DNA from: Hygrocybe punicea | Lineage: Eukaryota > Basidiomycota > Agaricomycetes > Agaricales > Hygrophoraceae | Reading direction: 5' to 3' | DNA: 64,000 nucleotides | Assembly: GCA_963556145.1 (NCBI GenBank) | Contig: OY744469.1 | Coordinates: forward strand, 2,480,001-2,544,000 | In this document: piece by piece, positions 12,716 to 24,215 of the stretch | Numbering within the stretch: the first letter of the stretch is position 1 | Layout of the letters: every line of letters begins with the position of its first letter | The notes under the pieces: generated by a model | The model's input: the letters and a program-made list of their open reading frames with translations, nothing else | Database searches by the model: none | Told to the model about the DNA's origin: nothing | Position numbers and translations under genes: made by a program

Positions 12716-14286
12716 ATGAAACTGTGAGTCCACGGTTTCACGCTCGCGGGCTGTTTGCTTCTTTTAAAAAGGCTTCCACGGCGACACATAGGGAAAACGA
12801 ACCCTCCACAGCTAACGATACACTTCCAACGGAACTCACCATTGACGAAGTTGTCGAACATGCAAAACGTGCGTTTGCGCTCAAACAGTTCGAGAAAGCC
12901 GTGGACCATTACGCTACCGCCTTGGAGCTAATGTACGTCGCGTGTTTTGTGCTTCGATCGCGTCCCCCGTTCACGTCAATTTACGCGTTTGATTCAGGAC
13001 AAAACAGCACGGCGAAAACGCCCCCGGGATTGCCGACCTGTACTTTTACTACGGGAAAGCCTTACTAGAGAATGCTATATCCCAGAGCTCTGTTCTGGGC
13101 AAGGATCAACCGGAGGAGGGGTTAGAGGATAACAAAGGTATGTGGATGCCGGAAGACACCTACGGTGATTGCCACCAGCCCTACTTGCATCCCCCTGACG
13201 TCCTGGATAATAGCGTCGGGATCGGACGGCGGCAGAAATGGCCCAATATTGTCTTTCTCGGGTGACGCCGAGGACGCCGAGGAGTTGGCACCGCATGGAG
13301 GCGAGGATGCTGTTGTTGACATGTTCGGCGAAGCATTGCAGACTGCCGCAGACGAGGAAGCAGATGGTGGAGACGATGGAGTCGACGAAGTTGATGATGC
13401 CGAACCCGAGGATGATTTCAACGCCGCCTGGGAGGTTTTGGATCTTGCGCGGTCGATTTATGACAGCCAGAAGGACGAGGCGGACGATGAAGTGAAATTG
13501 AAGTTGGCTGATACTTATATTGCGCTGGGAGACGTGTCACTGGAAACTGGTACGTCTACATTTATGCCCTCGATGATCTTCAAGCATGATCTATGTGAAC
13601 TCTACAGAAAAATTTGACCAGGCCATTACGGACTATTCAGCCGGTCTGACACTCAAAACTGTCCTTTTGCCCCTCTCGTCCCGCCAAATCGCTGAAGCAC
13701 ATTACAAGCTCAGTATGGTCCTAGACCTCACATCAGGACGACTAGCAGATGCCATCATCCACGCAGAAAAGGCCCTCGAGAGTGTGGAGAGCCGACTGGC
13801 GGAGCTGAGAGATGGTTTGAATGGACAACTGATTACCTTGGCGCGGACGGACACAAAGAAGGATGTCAAAGGTAAAGGAAAGGGTTCGCGATTGGTCAGA
13901 GATGACTTGGTCCAAGACATGACGAAGCCAAAAATTGAAGCTGAGATTAAGGAGTTGGAAGAACTCAGGGAGGACCTCGCGTTGAAGGTATTTGAACATG
14001 GTTTGAGAACCAATTCACTGGGCTCATACCTGTGTAGGTTGAAGAACTCAAAACTACACCCAGCGAGCCTGTAGCATCTGCGCCTGCTTTAGCAGCTCAA
14101 GCTTTAGACCAGGAGCTAAACGGAGGAGTGTCATTGTTGGATGCAAACAAAGCAACTGTCAACGACCTTACTTCCATTGTCGTGAAAAAGAAGAAGGTAA
14201 CGCCGGATGATAATGCGGTGAAGCGGAAGGCGGACGAAGACTCAGGTAGCCTCACGACCGAGAAAAAGGCAAAATTGGAGCCATGA
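12716..14286 (+). CDS. NASP/Sim3-type SHNi-TPR histone chaperone
   Basis: TPR-type chaperone that binds H3 (or CENP-A) and hands it to assembly factors in the nucleus. The first coding exon, 12716-12723, is only 8 nt. It joins after 12791 to give MKLENEPSTANDTLPTELT. Then come EHAKRAFALKQFEKAVDHYATALEL (TPR1), HGENAPGIADLYFYYGKALLE, an acidic interruption inside the TPR array rich in Asp and Glu, FNAAWEVLDLARSIY, LADTYIALGDVSLETEKFDQ, and the SHNi-TPR signature AEAHYKLSMVLDLTSGRLAD followed by ADAIIHAEKALESVESRL. The C-terminus has basic nuclear signals (VVKKKKV, AVKRKADED, TEKKAKLEP). The acidic insert and basic tail are typical of NASP homologues. The gene is convergent with PRO2, with 110 bp between stop codons. 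No disruption is seen. Confidence 0.88.
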
Positions 14287-14396
14287 TTGCATTGCTGTTT
14301 GCCTTGTAGCTAGATAATCTCTTGGAATTTATAATTTTTTACTCACTTCTCACTTCTCACCGGATCTCACCTGCTACATGCCAAGAATTATTGACA

Positions 14397-15945
14397 TTAA
14401 AAAGGTACAGATGTAGCCGCTATTGACTCATGCTTATACTGTTTCTTTCCTATCCCAAACTCGCCAACAATATGTCCTGTCTTCCCTTTGCTCCTCAACA
14501 TATACTTGTAAATAACCAAACCCTCCAGTCCCACTGGACCCCTTGCATGAATCTTCCCGGTGCTAATCCCAACCTCCGCGCCAAATCCATATCTGAACCC
14601 ATCAGCGAATCGCGTGCTAGCGTTGACGAAAGTGCCTGCAGAGTCAACGCCCCGGCAAAAAGCCGATGCGGCAGTATCCGATTCAGTAACGATAGTGTCT
14701 GTGTGATGCGAGGAGTGGGAGTTGATGAACTGAATGGCGGATGCTAGGGAGGGGAGGGCGATTACGGAGATCGTGAGGGAGAGATGCTCTGTTGTATACG
14801 ATGACGCATTGGATAGGTGAACATGCGTGGATAACATTTGTAGGGGAGGAGAAAGTGTGGTCAGAGCGTCGAACGTGGCGGGGTCGCAGAGAAGCTGAAC
14901 GTCGGCGGCTAAGAGGGCTCTGGCCACTACGGGCCACAGGGTGTTCACCAGAGACGTGTGTATGATGAGATTCTCAGTAGAATTACACGCTGAGGGGTAA
15001 TCCGTCTGTGTTGTTTCGTGTCAAATTGATCACATAAATTGCAGAGGATTTGAAATGACCATACCTTGGAGTCAAGGACGACCCTAACAGCCTTCAGCAC
15101 GTCGGCCGACTCATCGAGATAGACGCTGCAGAGCCCATCAGCATGCCCCATCACAGGAATGCGGGTGCTGTTTTGAATGCTTCGGACGAGAGCATTGCTC
15201 CCCCGCGGAATAACCAAGTCGATGTACTGGTCAAGCGCAAGCAGAGACGAAACTTCTGCCCGTGTTTGGATTGTCTGTATATACGTGCCTGGTAGTGAGG
15301 TTTTTGACAACCCCTCGATAATCGCCTTGGCAAGTAGTTGGGTTGTATGATTTGATTCTTTCCCTCCCTTTAGAATCGCGGCATTTCCTGTAGCAGATAT
15401 TATCTTGAGGGAAAAGGCTACGTGACAAAATCAAGCTTGCCTGATTTTATGGCCAGCGCTGCGATATTCACGACCACCTCCGGCCGTGCCTCGAAGATGA
15501 CGAGTAAAACGCCAATCGGGCAAGAGACGCGATAAAGCTCCAAGTCGTCGTCCAGATGGGAAGCGTAGGACACGTTCCCAGTAGGATCAGGGAGTGCGGC
15601 AACGTCCAACACGCCTTGCAACATTGCCTCCCACTTGTCTCCCGAGCTCAGATCGAGGCGATTGAACAACGAACTTGTCATGCGGCCGGCATCTACTTCT
15701 GCTTGTGCTGCCTGTTACAAAATTTTTTGGAAAAGAGGTTTAAGAGTCAGGATTGTTCATCTGGACATGCGCACCTCGAGGTCATTCTTATTCGCCGCAA
15801 ATATTTCGGCCTTGGTGGCCTGGAGCTCCTTCCTGATTTCGTGCAATGCATTGATGCGCTCCGAGGCCGAGATAAGCTGGGACTGCTCGAATGCAGCTTT
15901 AGCCGTTTGGCCAATTTCCAGGGTGGAACAACACGGCCGATTCAT
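14397..15945 (-). CDS. PRO2: Gamma-glutamyl phosphate reductase, proline biosynthesis
   Basis: Second step of proline synthesis: NADPH-dependent reduction of gamma-glutamyl phosphate to glutamate semialdehyde, an aldehyde-dehydrogenase fold acting in the cytosol. Exons give IGQTAKAAFEQSQLISASER, NRLDLSSGDKWEAMLQGVLD, YRVSCPIGVLLVIFEARPEV, NAAILKGGKESNH, IDLVIPRGSNALVRSIQ, IPVMGHADGLCSVYLDESAD, TDYPSACNSTENLIIH with the catalytic Cys, and ALPSLASAIQFINSHSSHHT. The C-terminal helix region contains ARGPVGLEGLVIYKYMLR. The start at 15945 (MNRPCCSTLEIGQ) is the first in-frame Met. A splice acceptor lies just upstream, so a tiny extra 5' exon is possible. The order and length (about 450 residues) match the family. 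No lesion is seen. Confidence 0.9.
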
Positions 15946-16848
15946 GGCTGTTGTCGCTGCAAGAAAGTGTCACAGTTTTAGCGGAATGGCGCGTTGGCAC
16001 ACGAATTTTTTACAATTTCACCGGGCCTAGCCAAAGCTTATAATTGCGACATCACGAAAGAGCCCGAGGTCGTAAAGAATCTGGAATCCATTGGCCTCTC
16101 TACAAGCAGGAGACTCCTGAGTTCGCGTGCAGCTTCGAGTGGCTTATGCTTCGGCCTGGCAAACAGAAAGACGAAACTAGGCGCTCAGTTCCCTTTGAAA
16201 ACAGGCTCCCCACATTTGCCGCCCAAGTTTTGATCCTACGCTACTACCTTTTCTAAACCTTGCTGTTTCTAAACCTTGCACTGTATTGCCTATAGTGCAT
16301 CCTACCGGTGATTGAGGGCCTCCTACTACCATCTCACAACAATTGTCCTCTTCAAACTCTTAGTACCTTACAATCCCGCAATTTACTCGACCACACTACC
16401 CTAGCCTACCGAGGAAGAAGGTTATGAAGGTCTGTTCTCTACTATTAACCATGGTTTAACAGCCGATTTCACGGACTGGCGTTTTCTTCGTCCTGGACCG
16501 CAAAGCACAACGGCTCATTTATCTACCCTGGTTGTACTTGCCCGGTGTGGACGCAAAGGTCTTCGAAATGATATATTATTTATACATGTAGTATCACAAG
16601 CCGTGTTACACCTTCCCCGTCACCTACAGACTTTTTGCATGTTAACAGACTGACCTTTGTCTGGTGGTACCACGTACAGAATGTACCCTGTATTGCCGGT
16701 GGTTCACAATCACAATGTGGATTTGACGTGATGCCCAAATATTCGTTTTCTAATCGCTCATCTGACAATAGTTTCCTGCACCTATTGCTTGTTCTGTAAT
16801 ACCTTTCGTGCTTCCACCTTCAAGAGTTCCTCATTGCAATTTCGCATG
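15946..16848. other. Intergenic, about 900 bp, no gene recognised
   Basis: This stretch lies between the 5' end of PRO2 and the 3' end of phosphoglucomutase, both minus strand. It holds the PRO2 promoter. Short open frames on both strands look like chance; no repeat, RNA gene or transposon end was recognised. Confidence 0.4.
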
Positions 16849-18882
<2,034 letters not shown>

Positions 18883-19174
18883 CTAGTACCAGAAGTTGTC
18901 GAACTACTTTCAAGATAAAGTTTTACGTAACACCGTATATGATCAACATGCAATCTACATATTGGGCTTGCTATGTAAGTAATGAACATTTGGCTTGGTA
19001 TCTATATCGCCCACGGGCGGGATATTATATCGAGTCCAATCTATCCAAGTCTGCACTGGACACGGCGAGCATGAGCTGCGTATCACGACACTAGCGCCCA
19101 AGGAGGTGGATGTGCTCGTGCAGCAGCAATCATCCTTCCTCGGTGACTGTCCCAAGACTTCGACAGTTGCTAAC

Positions 19175-21159
19175 CTACGGCAGGCACCGTAACTTCTCCT
19201 TCTCTTTCCGCTCGGCACGTTCCTTTTCAATCCACGCGCCAAAGTCCTTCACCGCCTCAAACGGGCGTATCTTGTACATCATCAAATAGCCCTGAAGGCT
19301 GGCCATGGAGAACTCGCGTTCAGGTAATGGCTGAACGAAGCGGTGGGCGAGATCCCGAACCTGAGTGCGTGACAGTCCGGGGAGACAGGACGCGCGAGTC
19401 GTGCGTTCGGATATGGTATCGGGATTTTCGAGCCGTTTATTCGGACGGTCAAGACTGTCCAAGTCATCATCAAGTGCGGTCAATGAGCTGTATCCCGAAT
19501 CCACGTCATCCTTCTCGCTCTCTCTGTCATCCATGTCATTGAGTGGGAGATAAAAGGAACGGAACAACGCTTCCGCTTGGAACTTGCTCGCGAGCTTGAA
19601 CTCAACATGTAGATCCATGCGACCAGGTCGGCAGAGCGCAGGATCCAGAGCAGAAAACTTGTTCGTTGTTGCGTAGAGGAGGCGACCCTCCTGAGCGCCA
19701 ATGCCGTCAAGAGCGTTCAGCAGGCCACTGAGACTGACTCGGCTGGAGGTGCGTGGTGTGTTTCCCTGGGTTTTTAGTTGCTCCTCAATTGTTTCTGGCA
19801 CATCCGAATCATTATCACGGTTCATGCTCTGGTGAAACGCCACGTCGATATCCTCCATGAGAGCAATGCATTTCTCTGGAAGGTTCGAGATAAGTTCACT
19901 CAGCGATGTATCGTCGAGACCAGTACGTGAAAGGGATATAATGTAGATGTCGAGTCCAAGCTCGCCGGCCACACTATGGATGATGGAAGTTTTGCCCGAC
20001 CCAGGGGCGCCGTACTATATGGTAGTCAGCACCACGCCAGAACAAAAACAGATAGACAATGTACAAGCAGGTATCCTCGGCGGAATGGGATGCCTCTTTC
20101 GGTATACCAACTCTTACTCTCCAAAAACTCGCGAGCGTCGTCAATAAGCAGACTTTTGATGCCCGGATCTAGAACGATAGAACCAAGGGGTCGTTTGGGG
20201 CGAGAAGCAAGCTGACGCCAGCCATTGTCACTAATCCAGAAATCCTCAGTTGGCGTTTGATTTTTGTGGAATCACATCAATGGCTTACGAGTTTGGGACA
20301 TAGATTTCAACTGTGGTCGTGTTGTCAGCCTTGTACTGCGTTTTAGCTTCGAGGAGTATTTGATTGAGAAGTTTATGATTGAATGACAATATGCTGAGAA
20401 GTACGTGTCTTCGTGACAGGTATAAATGTTAAGCGAGAGTTGTTGGCGCACCTAAGATGAAGAGTTTCCTTCGTTTTCCCAAACAAGCCCCCCGTGGATT
20501 GGACACGAGTGACCAGCATCCACCGGCCCTTATACCAAAGTGAATGAGTGGATGAAACACTAGCAAGACATGTTAGCATTCTGGTTTTTACACAAATAGA
20601 ACATTGAGGATTCACCCAGGAAGATAGGAAACTTGCCGGCTTCCCGAATTAGTTAAGTCTGTCTCTCCAGGAACCAAGATGGCTGCATCGTTGCGACCGA
20701 AGGTGGCCGTGCTGATTTCTACTTCCCGTGCTTTGCCTGTACGTGTATGTTCTCATCAGTTAGGCAACAGGTTTAGCTGAAGGGGGAAGGCGCACTCCAG
20801 TTTGGTTGTTTCGACAGCCAGACCATTATCCAATCTGATCAAACAAACCACGGATAAACATTTGCAGGGATCTGAGAATGGATAAGGAGATGCGCACTGT
20901 AGCTAGCGTCTTCGTCGTCAAAGAACGCAGTGATCCATAACAAATCGACAAACTTCCGGTACGTAGAGAAAGCGAAATGCCGTAAAGTTTCAAGGATGCT
21001 CCCGACCATAACGAGTTTAAACCAGTCCCCCAGAGCCCCGAAAGAAAATATCATGGTAATAAGGGATGTGAGATCCGTACCCGGTGCCATGGACTGGGGA
21101 CTGCCTGGTGCAGTCGAGGACGAATTGAAGGAGGCATTGAGGCCGGTGATGGTGGCCAC
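19175..21159 (-). CDS. BCS1-like AAA ATPase
   Basis: Membrane-anchored AAA ATPase resembling mitochondrial Bcs1, which inserts the Rieske protein into complex III. Mushrooms carry many paralogues of unknown role. The N-terminal part has a probable membrane helix near GDWFKLVMVGSILETLRHFA, then a BCS1-N region ending EIYVPNS and RPKRPLGSIVLDPGIKSLLI. The AAA module follows: Walker A YGAPGSGKTSIIHSVAG (joined over an intron at about 20016-20065), Walker B-like CIALMEDIDVAF, a disordered insert with NTPRTSSRVS, then LSGLLNALDGIGAQEGRLLY, ATTNKFSALDPALCRPGRMD and the C-terminal lid. It ends at 19175. The 5' end is uncertain: no ATG precedes the in-frame residues around 21159, so the start is either the Met at 21054 or lies in an unseen upstream exon. 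Orthology to true Bcs1 is not claimed. Confidence 0.8.
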
Positions 21160-21637
21160 ACCGGAGATAACGTGCTGGAGAAGAGTAGCCAGAGTGAGGG
21201 TGGGACTGAAAAGTTCGTTGTGAGAAATGTTTCGTACGAAGAAAGATATTTTATACCGCAGAGGTCGTCTGGAACGGGTCCGTGTTGGTTCCGGGGTGTT
21301 ACTGTTGATGACTCAAAGTAACGGAAAAATAAATGCAGTGATCGGGGTCACATGCGGTGTGGATAGGTTGCATAGCGGGCCACCACACGGGCAAGCGCTA
21401 ACAAATCAAATCAGCTTAGGTTGATCAGATTTTGGGTAAAGTTTTGTCATTGCGATATTCGAGTGCGTACAATATCGAGTGCGTACCATATCTAGTCCCA
21501 GGCCAATAAATTTGAACGTTACTTGGAGCCAATATTGACATTATCATCGATGATGGTCGGTGCCGATACACTGGTCTTCACGTGCTGTCAATGCGATCGT
21601 CACGGCCCGGGTCACGGTGCACACACTGCCAATAACG
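21160..21637. other. Divergent intergenic region, BCS1-like (-) / CAX4 (+)
   Basis: About 480 bp holding the 5' ends of two divergent genes, possibly including a small first exon of the BCS1-like gene, whose reading frame stays open for tens of bases upstream of 21159. Around 21460-21500 a short motif containing atcgagtgcgtac occurs twice, about 20 bp apart. Nothing else was recognised. Confidence 0.35.
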
Positions 21638-22591
21638 ATGGCAAGTTCGATGGTATCCTTGGACTTGACCCATGTCCTTTGTTCGTAAATGGCTTATTAT
21701 CCTGGATTCTCAATATTAACGTCCTTTTCTTACCACAGACGATGATTCATCCCTGCTTTCGCTGGCTTTGGCTTTGGTCACTTTAACCCCAATTCTTCTC
21801 ATGGTACCGTTTTCCATCTTTTAGCCATGGCGCCATTATTTTATTTTACCTCGATAATCCAGCCAGCATACGCAGCACTGGTGGTGCAAACACGAGAACT
21901 TGTAATCATTAACATGTGGGCAGGCCAGTTCCTATGCACTGGCCTCAACTGGATCTTGAAGCGGATGGTAAAACAACATCGACCCACTGGTGTGCACTCA
22001 TTATTGAGCTTTCCTTCACCACCCAAACCTCTTCATCTCTCCGTTCAGACAGTCTTAGCTATGGTTACGGTTTCCCGTCTTCGCACTGCCAGTACATGGG
22101 TTTTTTCGCGTCCTTCCTCATTTGCCATATCTACTTTCGACACCGCTTCGCATCCACGGGGTCCTCCATCTTAGATTCGCTCTGGAGAAAAACCATCTAT
22201 CTCGTTCTTGCTGTGTGGGCAACTCTCGTCGCATATTCACGGTATTCACCCCGCTTGTCTCCTCCACTCATCCTCTGACAAACCGGTAAATTTTAGATTT
22301 CACCTCAAGTACCATACTCCGCATCAGATCCTTTGGGGGCTTGCCATCGGCGTAGCTTTCGGAATAACATTCTATATTTTCACGGAGCTAATACCAACGC
22401 GCAGACCTGATTCACTTTTCGGACGATCAAGACGTCTCTTGCTAGAGAATCCCGTGTCTACGTGGTTGTGCATACGGGACGGGTGGCTTATCTGGGCAGA
22501 CGGGGGCAAAGCAGAAGAGTGGAATCGGTGGCGCCTGGAGATGGATAAGGGACACCGACGAGTACCAATAGATGGGAAACGGAGCGACTGA
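21638..22591 (+). CDS. CAX4: Dolichyl-diphosphatase, PAP2 family, 240 aa
   Basis: Dephosphorylates dolichyl pyrophosphate on the ER lumen side so the carrier can be reused in N-glycosylation. Five exons fit exactly: 21638-21680, 21739-21803, 21863-21989, 22049-22241 and 22297-22591 (723 nt). The protein starts MASSMVSLDLTHVLYDDDSS, followed by a hydrophobic segment ending LTPILLM. The three PAP2 phosphatase motifs are visible: KRMVKQHRP, YGFPSSHCQ and YSRFHLKYHTPHQ, within multiple membrane helices. The first intron uses the rare donor GTTCGT; the alternative GTAAAT two codons on would bring a stop. The length is normal for the family. It shares its upstream region with the BCS1-like gene and runs in tandem with PAN6. 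Identification is firm. Confidence 0.9.
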
Positions 22592-22775
22592 CAGGTTCTT
22601 GCTAGACAATATTTATTTCGATGTTTTCTGAATTTCATTTTTTTGTTTTGTTTTTTGTTTTGTTTTGAAATTCATAAATCACCGAACCGTGACCATCGCA
22701 CGATTGTATCGTCATGTCTTTATTCCCCAAGTCTCACGACGGCCCTGTAATCGCGAAAAGTCGCCAGCACAGCTG

Positions 22776-24018
22776 ATGATGTACATTATTTCTCGCACTT
22801 TTGCCCGGCCTGTAATTGTTTCGCGTCCTACCAGCGTCATCCGAGCCATGTCCAACAACAGCCCTCGCATTCCGCTCTACGACACCGTTGCGTCTTTTCG
22901 AGAATGGCGGCAAAAAGCACGCGATGAGAAAAAATCTGTTGGGTTCGTAGCAACCATGGGGGCGCTCCACGACGGTCACCTCTCCCTCAGTGAGTTTCCA
23001 CCCCCCCCCCTTTCACATGATCACTATCATGTTTGGGAAAAACTAAGTGGCCCACCCAGTCAGGAGATCGCTCGCAGAGAACGACCTTACCGTCATGTCC
23101 ATCTTTGTGAATCCAGCCCAATTCGCACCGCACGAGGATCTTGGTACATACCCACGCACATTACCCCGAGACCTAGAGCTCTTGGCCTCGCAAAGCATAT
23201 CCGTCGCAAATGCCTCCACGCCTAATATTCCCCTCGTCCGGACCCCAGATGCCGTGTTCTTGCCCTCGGTGCAAGAAATGTACCCCTCCGGAATCAGTCA
23301 GCATATTTCCTCTCAGAGGGGGACATTTGTGGAAGTAAAAGGATACGGACATCAGATGGAGGGAAAGAGCCGCCCAACATTTTTCAAAGGAGTCGCTACA
23401 GTCGTCATCAAGCTGTTCAATGTCATAGAGGTACCAAAAACACCCTTCCCCCCCCCTTGCCATAATACTGAACATTTATTGCCTCCTACATTTATTGCCT
23501 CCTACGCCTAGCCCACCAACGCTTATTTTGGCCAAAAAGACATTCAGCAAGCCCTTCTCCTTCGACGACTTTGCAGTGACCTTCTTCTTTCTCATCCCGA
23601 TCCCTCACATCTCCATATCGTCCCAACTGCACGCGATGCAACTGATGAACTCGCACTCTCATCTCGCAATGCCTACTTGAACCTCGAGGAACGGCAGGTG
23701 GCAGGAACATTGTGGGCGGCACTCAAGGCTGGTGCGGAAGCATGGCTCGATGGCTCAACAACGGAAGTTTGCATCAAGAGATCCGTGGACGTTATCGATG
23801 CAACCAGAGTGGCGGCGCAAAGCCTCGGTGTGGAAGTAACGTTGGATTACGTGGAGATGAACAATTCGCAAACATTTGATGTTCTGGATGCTGGATCCAC
23901 AAGGGCCGGTATGAACAACGGCTCAGATCCGGTAGTTCTCAGCGGAGCAATATGGGTCGGGAAAACACGCTTGATAGATAACATTATTCTAGGGGATTCA
24001 ACCCAAATCTTGGGATGA
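22776..24018 (+). CDS. PAN6: Pantoate-beta-alanine ligase (pantothenate synthetase), 363 aa
   Basis: ATP-dependent joining of pantoate and beta-alanine, the last step of vitamin B5 synthesis. Three exons fit exactly: 22776-22989, 23060-23430 and 23512-24018 (1092 nt). The core contains VGFVATMGALHDGHLSLI with the nucleotidyl-transferase HxGH motif, MSIFVNPAQFAPHEDLGTYP, PDAVFLPSVQEMYPSG, FFKGVATVVIKLFNV, NAYFGQKDIQQALLLRRL, HIVPTARDATDELALSSRN and the C-terminal dimer part. The start at 22776 gives a leader rich in Arg and lacking acids (MMYIISRTFARPVIVSRPTS) that could be a mitochondrial targeting signal. A second Met at 22848 would give a cytosolic form. Intron 2 (23431-23511) contains a short tandem repeat of catttattgcctcct. 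No disruption. Confidence 0.9.
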
Positions 24019-24024
24019 GGATGG

Positions 24025-24060
24025 GCTGGTCCTTGAATCGATGCTGGTCCTTGAATCGAT
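24025..24060. repeat. 18-bp tandem duplication
   Basis: The unit gctggtccttgaatcgat occurs twice head to tail just after the PAN6 stop codon, in the 198-bp interval between the convergent PAN6 and VPS9 genes. No function is inferred. Confidence 0.7.
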
Positions 24061-24215
24061 CAGCGTCGGGTCGAGCAGGGGGGGTTACAAGGGGGATACG
24101 CCCTGCATACGCAGCGGGAAGCCATAATACTGCCGCAGGAAACTGACTACTTACTATAATTTCCGTATCTCGTCGCATAGCTGTTGTAACTAGCAAGCAA
24201 ACCTCCCTGCGTCAC

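Noticed and set aside
22635..22675. T/G-rich run upstream of PAN6 as a regulatory element
   Set aside because: It is a simple low-complexity run in a 184-bp gap between tandem genes; nothing ties it to function.
22776..24018. A vitamin or sterol biosynthetic gene cluster linking PAN6, CAX4 and ERG13
   Set aside because: The genes belong to different pathways, lie on both strands and are separated by unrelated housekeeping genes. Clustering of this kind is not supported.
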